Assembly: GCF_002159455.1 (NCBI RefSeq) | Contig: NZ_NFIQ01000033.1 | Location: 1-42,749 of the forward strand | Origin: Flavonifractor sp. An306 | Lineage (GTDB): Bacteria > Bacillota > Clostridia > Oscillospirales > Oscillospiraceae | Length of the DNA: 42,749 nucleotides | Direction of reading: 5' to 3' | In this document: piece by piece, positions 27,158 through 35,739 of the stretch | Position numbering within the stretch: position 1 is the stretch's first letter | Layout of the letters: each line of letters begins with the position of its first letter | Notes under the pieces: generated by a model | Seen by the model: only the letters and a program-made list of their open reading frames with translations | Told to the model about the DNA's origin: nothing | Databases searched by the model: none | Made by a program: the position numbers and the translations under genes

Positions 27158-27226
27158 GTCCGCAAGCCTGTCGAAACGGTTTTCCCTGTGCAAGGGCTAA
27201 TTTGATTTGGATGAGGAATGTCTGAT

Positions 27227-29011
27227 ATGGCAATCATCGGGATTGATTTGGGTACCACCAACAGCCTGGCGGCGGTGTGGAAGGATGGCGCGTGCCAGCT
27301 GATTCCAAATGCCTCCGGCGCGTTTTTGACCCCCAGCGCGGTCAGTGTGGACGAGGACGGCTCCATTCTGGTGGGGCGGGCGGCGAAGGACCGGCTGATT
27401 TCCCACCCGGAGCGCACCGCGGCCCGGTTCAAGCGGTATATGGGGACCGACCGGGTGTTCCAGCTGGGGGAGCACCGCTTTACGCCGGAGGAGCTCTCCG
27501 CCCTGATCCTCCGCAGCCTGAAGGAGGATGCGGAGGCCTACCTGGGGGAGGCGGTGACCGAGGCGGTGATCAGCGTCCCCGCCTATTTTGCCGAGCCCCA
27601 GCGCTCGGCCACAAAGCGGGCGGGCCAGCTGGCCGGTCTGCGGGTGGAGCGGCTGGTCAACGAGCCCACCGCCGCCGCCATGTCCGCCCACATTGCCGAG
27701 GGGGAGCAGGACAAGGTCTGTCTGGTGTTTGACTTCGGGGGCGGGACTTTGGACGTGTCTCTGGTGGAGCGCTTTGAGTCGGTGGTCAGCGTCACCGCCG
27801 TAAGCGGCGACAACAACCTGGGGGGAACGGACTTTGATCTGATGATTGCCAAGGCCTTCTGCCGGGAGACCGGCATCGACTTTGGCGCCCTCTCCAGGCA
27901 GAAGCAGGAGCTGCTGGTCCAGCAGGCGGAGACCTGCAAAATGGCGCTGAGCGCCCAGGAGCCGGTGTTCATGGCGGTGGAAAACGAGGGGAGCACGGTG
28001 TCCCTGCCGCTGACCAATCAGTGGCTGATCCAGGCCTGCGGCCCGCTCTTCCAGCGGATGAAAAGCCCCATCCGGCAGGTGCTCTCCGACGCGGGCATGT
28101 CCATGGACGAGCTGGACGAGCTGGTCATGGTGGGGGGCTCCAGCCATATGCCGTCGGTGAAAAGCTACGTCTCCCGGCTGCTCAAGCGGGAGCCGGCCGC
28201 CAACAGCCGCCCGGACACCGCCATCGCCCTGGGCGCGGGGATCTGCGCGGGCATGAAGGCCAGAACGGCCGAGCTGAAGGAGTTTGTGCTGACCGACGTG
28301 TGCCCCTTCACGCTGGGGGTGGCCGTGGTGAACAGGGCCTATCCCAAGCAGCTGCTGATGTCCCCCATCATTGAGCGCAACTGCGTGCTCCCCTCCAGCA
28401 AGGAGGAGATCTACTACCCCGCCCACAAAGACCAGAAGGATGTCTGCATTCAGATCTATCAGGGGGAGAACATGTACTGTGCGGACAATGTGTTTCTGGG
28501 CTCCATCAATATGGAGGTGAAGCAGCAGAAGGCGGGGGCTTTTCTGGGCCGGGAGGCCGGGGATAAGACCGAAAAGCCGGTGCGGGTGCGCTTTACCTAT
28601 GATATCAACGGGCTGCTGGAAGTGGAAGTGGTGAACGAGGCGGGAAAGCGGGCCAGCCTTGTGCTCAAGAACCGGGACATGACCGAGGCGGAGGCCCAGG
28701 CCCGGCTGAAGGAGCTGTCGGTGCTCAAGCTGCACCCCAGGGAGCTGGAGCGGCCCCGGGCGCTGATCGCCCGGGCGGAGCGGCTGTACGCGGCCACCAC
28801 CGGCGGCCCGCGGCAGTACGTATTTCAGATGCTGAACTGGTACCAGTCCATTCTGGACCGCCAGGACCCCCTGCTGGCCGCCAAGGCGTCCGCCCGTATG
28901 GAGCAGGCCCTGGCCCAGGTGGAGGCGGCCACGGGAACCGGGGAGCTGTGGGACGTTGACTTTGACCCCTCTCTGGACGATATGGAGCATGAGGAGGACG
29001 AGACGCCATGA
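27227..29011 (+). CDS. hscC: HscC-type Hsp70 chaperone
   Basis: Specialised Hsp70 of 594 residues. ATPase signatures are [18 protein letters not shown] at the N-terminus, VPAYFAEPQRSATKRAG, FDFGGGTLDVSLV and VMVGGSSHMPSVKSYV. Features that point to HscC rather than DnaK are the VWKDG and LIPN start, the SHPERTAARFKRYMG segment, LTDVCPFTLGV in the linker, and a shortened C-terminus without the acidic DnaK tail. The ATG at 27227 is preferred: GAGGA lies about nine bases upstream, but only one base from the in-frame ATG at 27218. The next gene, a J-protein, overlaps its stop (ATGA). In E. coli HscC works with DjlB/DjlC and affects sigma-70 activity; the role here is unknown. Confidence 0.9.
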   Translation: MAIIGIDLGTTNSLAAVWKDGACQLIPNASGAFLTPSAVSVDEDGSILVGRAAKDRLISHPERTAARFKRYMGTDRVFQLGEHRFTPEELSALILRSLKEDAEAYLGEAVTEAVISVPAYFAEPQRSATKRAGQLAGLRVERLVNEPTAAAMSAHIAEGEQDKVCLVFDFGGGTLDVSLVERFESVVSVTAVSGDNNLGGTDFDLMIAKAFCRETGIDFGALSRQKQELLVQQAETCKMALSAQEPVFMAVENEGSTVSLPLTNQWLIQACGPLFQRMKSPIRQVLSDAGMSMDELDELVMVGGSSHMPSVKSYVSRLLKREPAANSRPDTAIALGAGICAGMKARTAELKEFVLTDVCPFTLGVAVVNRAYPKQLLMSPIIERNCVLPSSKEEIYYPAHKDQKDVCIQIYQGENMYCADNVFLGSINMEVKQQKAGAFLGREAGDKTEKPVRVRFTYDINGLLEVEVVNEAGKRASLVLKNRDMTEAEAQARLKELSVLKLHPRELERPRALIARAERLYAATTGGPRQYVFQMLNWYQSILDRQDPLLAAKASARMEQALAQVEAATGTGELWDVDFDPSLDDMEHEEDETP

Positions 29012-30759
29012 GCTGGCCTTGGAGCGAATTGGGCCTGTCCGGCCCGGCGGATCTGGCGGCGGTACGCCACGCCTATGCCGAGCGGCTGAAGACCACCCAC
29101 CCGGAGGAGGATCCGGAGGGGTTTCAGCGCCTGAACGAGGCCTACCAGCAGGCCCGGCAGCTTGCCCGGAAGGGGGGCAGAGCCGCCTCTCAGGCCCCGG
29201 TATCCCGGCCTGTGTCACCGCCCCGCCCCGCCGAAAGGCCGGAGGAACCGGAGCAGGGACCGGAGCCGGAGGAACCGGAGGAGGTTCAGACCCAGGAGAC
29301 GCCAGTCTATGGGACCGGCGAGGGGGAGCAGCCCGCCTGGAGAAAGCTGGACGATACCTTCGAGGGCGAGGCTTCCCGCCGGGCGGAGGCTCGGGAGCGG
29401 ATGGCCCAGGCGCGCCGGTCGGCCTTCTTTCACCGGCATACGGCCACCACGCCGGAGGGGGTTCAGCAGCTGGAGCGGCACTGGGGCCGCATTGAGGCGG
29501 CTCAGATCATGGCGGAAGTGCTCTACGACAGCAACGCCTCTTTCCAGGAGTGGGTGGACTATCTGCACAGCTCGGTGTTTCTCATTGTGAAGGGCGACCC
29601 GGACTTTGTGGCCGGGTTTGAGGAATTTCTGCGCCAGGCCTCCCAGCTGCCCCAGCAGGTGAAGCAGGAGATGGTCCGGGCGTTCTCCGGGCTGGACGCC
29701 GGGCAGATTCCCCAGGTGTGGCACGGCATCTATGAGATTCTCACCGGCCGCGCCCCCCAGGCCCCCGGCCCGGCAAAGCGCACCCAAACCAAGCCCTTCT
29801 GGAAAAAGCCCGCGTTCCGGATCGTTGCGGGCATTTTCCTGTGTTTGATTCTGGTCCCCCTTGGGGTGAGCGCCATCGCCTATCTGGTCACCATGCCGGG
29901 CAGGCAGGCCCGGGCCGCCATGTGCCGGTATCTGGAGGAGGACCTGGGGCGGAAGGTGGAGTCCCTGGAGAATATGAACTCCAGCTATGTCAATATGTAC
30001 CGGCTGTGGGATGACCCCGGCGTGGTCTTTACGGTGGAGCCCGACGGCGAGCGGGATCTGGCCGCGGGCCGGCTGGGCTATACCACGAACTACAGCAATG
30101 TGATGCTCACCAAGGCCCTGGAGGACTTTGAGGAGGAATGGGGCTGGGAGCTGTACCCCATGGACTGGGACGACGACAATGGAGCATGGGGCTATCATTA
30201 TGGGGACTCCCCCGAGGCCTACCGGCTGGAGGTGCCCATGTGGGGCGACGATGACGCCGTGGCGGCGCTGGGCGAGCTCATGTCCGGGCTGCAGGGGGAG
30301 AACTGGTATCAGCTTATACCGCCGGAATATGAACTCTATCTGGTCTACCGGTCCCTTGACAGTCTGATCTGGTACCAGTATACGTCGGAGGAGCCCTTTG
30401 ACGGTCCGGGACTGCTGGAGTACTACCAGAACGAGGCGGGACCGGAGGCCTGCGCCTACCTGGTGGAAAACAGCGGCCTGGCGGCGGCGGACTTCGGAGA
30501 GGCCGCCTACCGGCTGGAGCCGAGGGGAACGGTATGGACAACGGAGCTGCACGACAGAACGTATCCGCTCTTCTGTGTGGACGGGGTGCTGGCGGACACC
30601 GGGGAGACGGTCCGGAAATATTTCCTGGACACCCGTGAGCTCTATAGCATCCCGGCGGAGGCGTATCATGGGGATATGAGTATCATTGATCTGGGTGGGG
30701 ATATTTTTGACACCTCCTGGGAGAACGTCCCCTATCAGCTGACAATCTGGCGGGAATAA
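29008..30759 (+). CDS. Membrane-anchored J-domain protein (DjlB/DjlC-like partner of HscC)
   Basis: 583-residue protein. Residues 4-55 form a J-like domain (LGLSGPADLAAVRHAYAERL, then HPEEDPEGFQRLNEAY). The catalytic tripeptide is HPE (31-33) instead of HPD, as in the DjlB/DjlC class that serves HscC. A Pro/Glu-rich linker and a helical region of about 150 residues follow, then one membrane helix (about 270-293, GIFLCLILVPLGVSAIAYLV) and a C-terminal domain of about 290 residues, presumably outside. It overlaps the hscC stop by four bases, so it is translationally coupled. The outer domain is Tyr/Trp/Asp-rich and is not a family I recognise. Confidence 0.8.
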   Translation: MSWPWSELGLSGPADLAAVRHAYAERLKTTHPEEDPEGFQRLNEAYQQARQLARKGGRAASQAPVSRPVSPPRPAERPEEPEQGPEPEEPEEVQTQETPVYGTGEGEQPAWRKLDDTFEGEASRRAEARERMAQARRSAFFHRHTATTPEGVQQLERHWGRIEAAQIMAEVLYDSNASFQEWVDYLHSSVFLIVKGDPDFVAGFEEFLRQASQLPQQVKQEMVRAFSGLDAGQIPQVWHGIYEILTGRAPQAPGPAKRTQTKPFWKKPAFRIVAGIFLCLILVPLGVSAIAYLVTMPGRQARAAMCRYLEEDLGRKVESLENMNSSYVNMYRLWDDPGVVFTVEPDGERDLAAGRLGYTTNYSNVMLTKALEDFEEEWGWELYPMDWDDDNGAWGYHYGDSPEAYRLEVPMWGDDDAVAALGELMSGLQGENWYQLIPPEYELYLVYRSLDSLIWYQYTSEEPFDGPGLLEYYQNEAGPEACAYLVENSGLAAADFGEAAYRLEPRGTVWTTELHDRTYPLFCVDGVLADTGETVRKYFLDTRELYSIPAEAYHGDMSIIDLGGDIFDTSWENVPYQLTIWRE

Positions 30760-30779
30760 AGGGAGAGAAGCGTGATATC

Positions 30780-31979
30780 ATGCTGTTAAAGCTGCATAAA
30801 CTGATAAAATGGGTGGGTCTCATCGTCTGTGTTCTGGTGAGCCTGCTGGCCGGGGGATGGGTCACAGGGGGGCCGGTCTGGTCTGTGCTCTCCAACGCCA
30901 TGGGCATGGACGAAACCGTGGCGGTGGGCAGCCAGGCCCAGGCCGATACCCCCCAGGCCCACTCCATTCAGGACATGGAGAATCTCAAGCGTTTTATGGT
31001 GCGCCAGCTCCAAAGAGGGGAGCACAATGACGACGGGATCTATTTGACGGATCAGTACTATTGGTTCATCACCCTGGACAGCGGGGAGGTGGTCGCGCTG
31101 TACTATGATCCAGACATGGATACCGACTTCTATGACAGCACCCAGGATATCTGGTATTCTCCCGTGGGCACGTGGCGGCCCTGGGAGCTGACCGAGCAGG
31201 AGCGGGCCATTCTGGCCCGGGAGGCGCCGGAGCTGACCACCACGGCCTATTACGCGGATATGGCGGGTACCGGATGGACAAGGATGACCAGGGACAGCTT
31301 TGTTGGGCAGTTCTGGCTGCTGGGGTCCGCCGTGTTGATGGTGTGCCTGGCCGCCCTCTGGATGCTGTGCCTGAAGCTCAGGGCGGTGCTGGGAGAGAGC
31401 AACCAGCCGAAAAATGACCTGGAGCTGTGGCTGACCGGCACCTACGCTATCTGGGGACAGTATTATACCGACTTTGCCATGGGGCGGAAGTACGCGCTGA
31501 CCCATCCCATCCACATCGGGGGCTGCCCCCGCATGCTGGGCGCCGCCAAGCTGATGAAGCAGACTCTGAAGGGTTCCTGGAACATTACGGACTATGGGGG
31601 AATTCTGGAGACAGTGGAGTACATGAGCAAGGGCCCCGGCCTGTGGAATTGCTCGGATCAGGGGGGACGGGCCTGGGAGCTGTGCCGGTCCATGCAGCTT
31701 TTGGGATGCGCCTATCTGGTGGGATGGTGCAATCGCAAGGAGCTGCTCCACCGCTCCCGGGAGGTGGGCCTCACCATGCAGCGGCACTTTCAGTCCTGGG
31801 AGGAGCTGTGCCAGGGCTTCCTGGACGGCTACTCCGCCTGGCGGCTGTCCTATGGCAGCACCGCCGAGAACCTGGCGGAGGTGCAGCAGCGGGCAGATAT
31901 CTATTGGGAGCTCCGGGGCAGGAAGGACAGCCCCTATCGTTTGCCCTGGAACATGGACCTGGCGGCGGACGGGAGATAG
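30780..31979 (+). CDS. DUF1266 membrane protein (YbeU/YbeR-like)
   Basis: 399-residue protein with two membrane helices (about 10-28 and 176-198). The segment between them (about 145 residues, rich in Asp/Tyr) probably lies outside the cell. The cytoplasmic C-terminal 190 residues fit DUF1266 (ELWLTGTYAIWGQYYTDFA, then W-N-I-T-D-Y-G, EYMSKGPGLWNCSDQGGRAW and GCAYLVGWC). In E. coli the DUF1266 proteins YbeU and YbeR are encoded beside hscC, djlB and djlC, so this gene completes the same module. GGGAGAGAAG lies nine bases before the ATG. No terminator follows before the decayed gene on the other strand. Confidence 0.78.
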   Translation: MLLKLHKLIKWVGLIVCVLVSLLAGGWVTGGPVWSVLSNAMGMDETVAVGSQAQADTPQAHSIQDMENLKRFMVRQLQRGEHNDDGIYLTDQYYWFITLDSGEVVALYYDPDMDTDFYDSTQDIWYSPVGTWRPWELTEQERAILAREAPELTTTAYYADMAGTGWTRMTRDSFVGQFWLLGSAVLMVCLAALWMLCLKLRAVLGESNQPKNDLELWLTGTYAIWGQYYTDFAMGRKYALTHPIHIGGCPRMLGAAKLMKQTLKGSWNITDYGGILETVEYMSKGPGLWNCSDQGGRAWELCRSMQLLGCAYLVGWCNRKELLHRSREVGLTMQRHFQSWEELCQGFLDGYSAWRLSYGSTAENLAEVQQRADIYWELRGRKDSPYRLPWNMDLAADGR

Positions 31980-31981
31980 GC

Positions 31982-32562
31982 GGAAAAACAGCGGGAGGGA
32001 ACCGGCATGGCAGCCCCCGATTGACCAGGGCGGTGGCGGTGTTCCCGCAGGAGATGTTGGTCAGCTCGCAGAGGGCGGACTGCACCAGCTCGTCCACTTC
32101 GGACAGCTCCAGCCCTGTCATGGTCTCCAGCAGGTGAAGGGCCAGCTGCTTGGAAAAGGCAAAGACCGCCGCGCCCTTCCAATCGCCCACCATCTCTGGA
32201 TCTTGACAAAAATATCCCCCTGGGGCTGGTAGAGGTCCGTTGTGTGCAGCCGGACCTGGGCCCGGTCCAGGCCTGCCATCGCCTCCAGCACATCCAGCGT
32301 GCTGTGGGAAAACAGGTCCGTGTACCGGTCGGAATCGTGTCCCGCCCCGGTGATCTTTTCGCCGGACACCAGCTTCTGGTCGGTATCCACCACATGGTAG
32401 ATCAGCCAGGTCGTCACTGTGCCGGCCAGATCCTTCATGGTTTTCGCATCAAAGCCGTGCTCCATCAGCCGCGTTTACCAGGTCCTCGGTCATACGGAAC
32501 AACTCCATATGCTGTTCGTCAATCCGCTCCACACCGAGCCGGTAGCTGTCTTTCCACATCAT
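31982..32562 (-). pseudogene. Decayed bacteriohemerythrin-CheX fusion gene
   Basis: Pieces of one gene lie in three frames. Piece 1 (32562-32449) reads MMWKDSYRLGVERIDEQHME, the N-terminus of a bacteriohemerythrin, and then hits a stop. Piece 2 (about 32465-32200) holds the hemerythrin C-terminal helix (VTTWLIYHVVDTDQKL) and the start of a CheX-like domain. Piece 3 (about 32193-31984) holds the CheX core (FAFSKQLALHLLETMTG, VQSALCELTNISCGNTA). The middle hemerythrin segment with the HFxxEExxM and HxxEHxxF iron ligands is missing. At least two frameshifts and one internal deletion are therefore present. The remnant ends next to the DUF1266 stop codon. Confidence 0.75.
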
Positions 32563-32818
32563 AAGCTGCCCAGCCTTCTTTCCTCAAAGATATCGCACCA
32601 TTTTACCACGCCTGAACGGGAAAACAAGCGATGATCTGTCCGGGCGGCGTCCTGAAAAAATGGTCGAAGCAGAGGAAAATCTTTGCAACATGTTGTCCCT
32701 CAGCCGTGGCCTTCCAACATATACATCATGAGAGAAAAAGAAGGAAGCCGCATGAAGGAGAGGGGCTTCCCGGCCGGCGGCGCACAGAGGCCGCGGCAGC
32801 CTGTATAGAAGCGAGACG

Positions 32819-33649
32819 ATGGAGATGGAAGCCAAAAAAATGGAGACTGTATTGGCCGGACCGGCCTGGGCGCCGCATATACTCCTGAACGGCGGCGCGG
32901 CGTCTGCTCCGGCGATGGACTGCCCCAGGGGTATCCTCAGCCGGGCTCTGACAGGGCTCAGGAAGTGGCTCGGCATGTCTTCCCACATAGCCCGGCTGAC
33001 CTACGAGCGGGAGCAGCTGAAGCAGCAGAACAGGGCCTATCAGGCGGAGTTTTTCCGGATGCGCCAGTCGGAGCAGCAGGTGCGGGCCCTGCGCCACGAC
33101 ATGAAAAACCACCTGGCTGTTTTGGAGGGGTATGCCGCTCGGGGGCAGACCGAGGAGCTGGCGCAGTACCTGAAGCGTCTGGATCAGCAGCTGTCCTGTC
33201 CCGGCCTTGTCCACACGGGCAATCTGGAGCTGGACAGCATTCTGAACTATAAGCTGGGCTGGGCGAAGCGGGCCGGAGCCCGGATGAAGCTGGATGTGCG
33301 CCTTCCGGAGGGATTTACGGCGGACATGTTCGACCTGAACGTGATACTGGGCAACCTGTTGGACAATGCGGTGGAGGGTCTGGAAAGGAGCGAGGCCAAG
33401 GAGCTCTCCCTCTCCCTGGCGGCCGAGCGGGGGGTGCTGTTTCTGAAAATCGTCAACAGCTATGACGGCGTGCTGCTGCGGGCGGAGGGCCCAGAGGGCC
33501 AGGCCTACCGCTCCCGCAAGGCGGAGGCGGGCCACGGCCTGGGGCTTTCCATTGTCCGGCGCGCTGTGGACAAATACCACGGCGCGCTGTGCATCGACAG
33601 CGCCGGGACGATGTTCTCCGTGGAGGTCATGCTCTATCTGGAGGCGTGA
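32819..33649 (+). CDS. GHKL-domain sensor kinase without a sensor region (AgrC-like)
   Basis: 276-residue kinase-like protein. After a poorly conserved N-terminus comes a dimerisation helix with a phospho-acceptor H93 in LRHDMKNHL, then an ATP-binding domain with the N-box LGNLLDNAVEG (178-188) and G-box GHGLGLSIV (238-246). This is the HPK10/AgrC-type core, but the usual six or seven membrane helices are absent and no response regulator is adjacent. It may be a 5'-truncated gene, with ATG 32819 an incidental start; the ATG at 32974, preceded by AGGAAG, would give just the catalytic part. It is adjacent to a decayed gene, which fits past rearrangement. Confidence 0.75.
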   Translation: MEMEAKKMETVLAGPAWAPHILLNGGAASAPAMDCPRGILSRALTGLRKWLGMSSHIARLTYEREQLKQQNRAYQAEFFRMRQSEQQVRALRHDMKNHLAVLEGYAARGQTEELAQYLKRLDQQLSCPGLVHTGNLELDSILNYKLGWAKRAGARMKLDVRLPEGFTADMFDLNVILGNLLDNAVEGLERSEAKELSLSLAAERGVLFLKIVNSYDGVLLRAEGPEGQAYRSRKAEAGHGLGLSIVRRAVDKYHGALCIDSAGTMFSVEVMLYLEA

Positions 33650-33670
33650 GCAAACGGAAATCAGAGCTGA

Positions 33671-33706
33671 AAATCCGCTGGAATCCTGAGATTCCAGCGG
33701 ATTTTT
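33671..33706 (+). terminator. Terminator after the GHKL gene (probably bidirectional)
   Basis: A 15-bp perfect stem (33671-33685 with 33690-33704), loop CTGA, and T5. The A-rich left arm means it could also end the converging phosphatase transcript. Confidence 0.88.
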
Positions 33707-33720
33707 GCTTCATGCGTGGG

Positions 33721-34428
33721 TTACACATAACATTCTTCCAGTGTCTCCAGACACAGGCATCCCAGCTTTCCGCCATGGCCGCAGCCGCAGTCTATGGCGA
33801 TCTGATTCCCATGGCGGAATATGGTGTCTGACGGAGGGTTTCCCATCTGATGGTGCAGCAGGCGGGTGGGGGTGTGGCCGTAGACCAGAAAGCGGTCGGG
33901 ATAAAAGACCGCATCCGGCCTGGGCCGGCAAAAGAGAAAGTCCTCCAGCTCGTAGTCCTCCAGCGCCTTGTCCGGGGCAAAGTGGTCCAGCCCCCCATGA
34001 ACCAGGACGAAGGTACGGCCTCCGGCTTTTACCTGGGCATAGAGGTCCATCTCCTGGAGATATGCCAGAAGCTCCTGCCGCTCCTCCTGAGACAGCCGGC
34101 TCAGTGCGCGGAGGGTGGGCTCCCCGCCGTTGCGCATCCAGTTCTGGTAGACAGCCAGCTGCTCCGTGCCCAGAGCGGCCAGCCGCGCTTCGGTGATCTC
34201 CTCCAGCAGCCACCGCAGACAGATGGCGGCCGTCAACTCATGGTTGCCCAGAATGGGCACCACATTGGGCCGGGCCATCATGTCCTGGAGGAGCCGGACC
34301 CCGTCCGGCCCCCGGTCAATCACGTCTCCCAGGACGTACAGGGTGTCCCGGCTTTGAAAGGACAGGTTCTCCAGCAGCGTCCGGTACTTGAAGTAGTCGC
34401 CGTGGAGGTCGGATATGCAGTAGACCAT
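33721..34428 (-). CDS. Calcineurin-like metallophosphoesterase (PP2A/PrpE/ApaH-like)
   Basis: Soluble dinuclear-metal phosphatase of 235 residues. Motifs are D7-x-H9 (ISDLHGDY), GDVIDRGPDG (about 34-43), GNHE (about 61-64), a later LVHGGLD and the C-terminal YGHTP. This set fits the PPP family that includes bacterial Ser/Thr protein phosphatases and symmetrical Ap4A hydrolases, and sequence alone does not separate the two. AAAGGAGG lies just upstream of the ATG. The gene appears to be monocistronic with its own extended -10 promoter. Confidence 0.88.
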   Translation of the reverse strand: MVYCISDLHGDYFKYRTLLENLSFQSRDTLYVLGDVIDRGPDGVRLLQDMMARPNVVPILGNHELTAAICLRWLLEEITEARLAALGTEQLAVYQNWMRNGGEPTLRALSRLSQEERQELLAYLQEMDLYAQVKAGGRTFVLVHGGLDHFAPDKALEDYELEDFLFCRPRPDAVFYPDRFLVYGHTPTRLLHHQMGNPPSDTIFRHGNQIAIDCGCGHGGKLGCLCLETLEECYV

Positions 34429-34507
34429 TGCGCCTCCTTTGCTTCATCCGGCAGGCGCCCAATGCGCCCGCGCCTTTCTCTGTTCCAGTGAAGAAGTTCC
34501 TGATATG

Positions 34508-34536
34508 ATTATAGCATAGATTTTTTCCGGCGACAG
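34508..34536 (-). promoter_or_regulatory. Extended -10 promoter of the metallophosphoesterase gene
   Basis: TGCTATAAT on the minus strand (perfect -10 at 34513-34508 with TG two bases upstream). The -35 (CTGTCG, 17 bp away) is weak. Confidence 0.6.
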
Positions 34537-34662
34537 CAAAGCCTGGGGCGCGGCCGGTGCCGGCGAAAGGTTAAAAAACGCTGTCAATATCTGTCCGTTT
34601 TCTCAGAAGTGTGTAAATATTAATAATAGGCAGGTCTATACAGCCGGAAGGAAGTGGATTTT

Positions 34663-35685
34663 GTGTCTGGAAAGCGAATGCGCCAAAAGGCGCCGGCGTC
34701 TCGAATATGGAAACTATTGTATCTGATTGCCGTCGTGTTATCCGCGATGATCATAATCGCCTATCTGGCGTGGAAGGCGCTGATCAAGCCGCCGCCCATG
34801 GCGGAGGTCCCTCCGCTGGAAACACAGGTCCAGGCCGGGGGAGACGCAGCGCACACAACGGCTCCGTCAAACACGCAGGGGGATTTTGCCCGCAGGCCCT
34901 TGTGCTATACCTTTCTCCTTGCCGCGTCAGACCAGGCAAGCGCCAATGCGGACACCATCATGGTGCTGACGTATGATGCGGAGGAACAGACGGCGGGGCT
35001 GGTCTCCATTCCGAGAGATACGCTGGTGGACCGCCGCTTTCCCAAGATCAACGCGGTTTACCACGATGGGATAGAGGCCCTGCGCGACGAGGTGTCCCAA
35101 CTGCTGGGGATTCCCATTGATTATTATATCTGCGTGGACGTGGAAGGATTTGTCCAGGTGGTGGATGCGGTCGGCGGGATCGATTTTGACGTGCTCATCC
35201 ACATGGCCTATGATGACCCGCTTCAAAATCTGCATATCCACTTTGAACCTGGGATGCAGCACATCAATGGGAAAGAGGCCCTGGCCATCTGCCGCCTGAG
35301 GAAAAATTCTGACGGCACTATGGCCTATCCCGACTCGGATATCGGAAGGACGCGTACGCAGCAGCAGATTTTGACCTCCATAGCGAAAAAGCTGCTTGAA
35401 AACCCGCAAAAGGTGCTGGAATACATTGAAATCTGGAATGAAAACGTGGTTACGAATTTGAAGGCGGAGCATACGGCGTGGTTTGTTTCGTCGCTCCTGG
35501 ACTTTCCGCTGGACACCGGCCTTTCCTTTGAGACGCTGCCCGGTGATGGGACGGTCAAATATAACGGGATAGATTGGTGCTATGAGCTCTACCCGGAGGA
35601 AGTTCTGGAGATCGTGAATGAATTGCTGAACCCCTATACAGAGCCGCTGACCGAACAGGATCTGGACATTTTTCAGGTGAAATAG
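34663..35685 (+). CDS. LytR-CpsA-Psr (LCP) family protein
   Basis: About 340 residues. A cytoplasmic basic N-terminus is followed by one membrane helix (about 17-38, LLYLIAVVLSAMIIIAYLAW) and an extracellular LCP domain. LCP enzymes move lipid-linked wall polymers such as teichoic acids or capsule onto peptidoglycan. Visible motifs are ADTIMVLTYD, the arginine-bearing VSIPRDTLVD, KINAVYHDG, VDAVGGIDFDV and the DIGRTRTQQQ segment. The GTG at 34663 is chosen because GGAAGGAAG ends eight bases before it; GTG 34654 overlaps that site. A lipoprotein gene follows after 54 bases with no terminator, suggesting a shared transcript. Confidence 0.88.
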   Translation: MSGKRMRQKAPASRIWKLLYLIAVVLSAMIIIAYLAWKALIKPPPMAEVPPLETQVQAGGDAAHTTAPSNTQGDFARRPLCYTFLLAASDQASANADTIMVLTYDAEEQTAGLVSIPRDTLVDRRFPKINAVYHDGIEALRDEVSQLLGIPIDYYICVDVEGFVQVVDAVGGIDFDVLIHMAYDDPLQNLHIHFEPGMQHINGKEALAICRLRKNSDGTMAYPDSDIGRTRTQQQILTSIAKKLLENPQKVLEYIEIWNENVVTNLKAEHTAWFVSSLLDFPLDTGLSFETLPGDGTVKYNGIDWCYELYPEEVLEIVNELLNPYTEPLTEQDLDIFQVK

Positions 35686-35739
35686 TATGGAAACATCCGG
35701 TTGCTTGCACCTGTTGCGAGGCAAAGAAAGGAGTGCGCC

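Noticed and set aside
28990-30760. The J-domain protein as a second DnaJ of the heat-shock system
   Set aside because: It lacks HPD, the Gly/Phe linker and zinc repeats, has a membrane helix, and is coupled to hscC, not dnaK.
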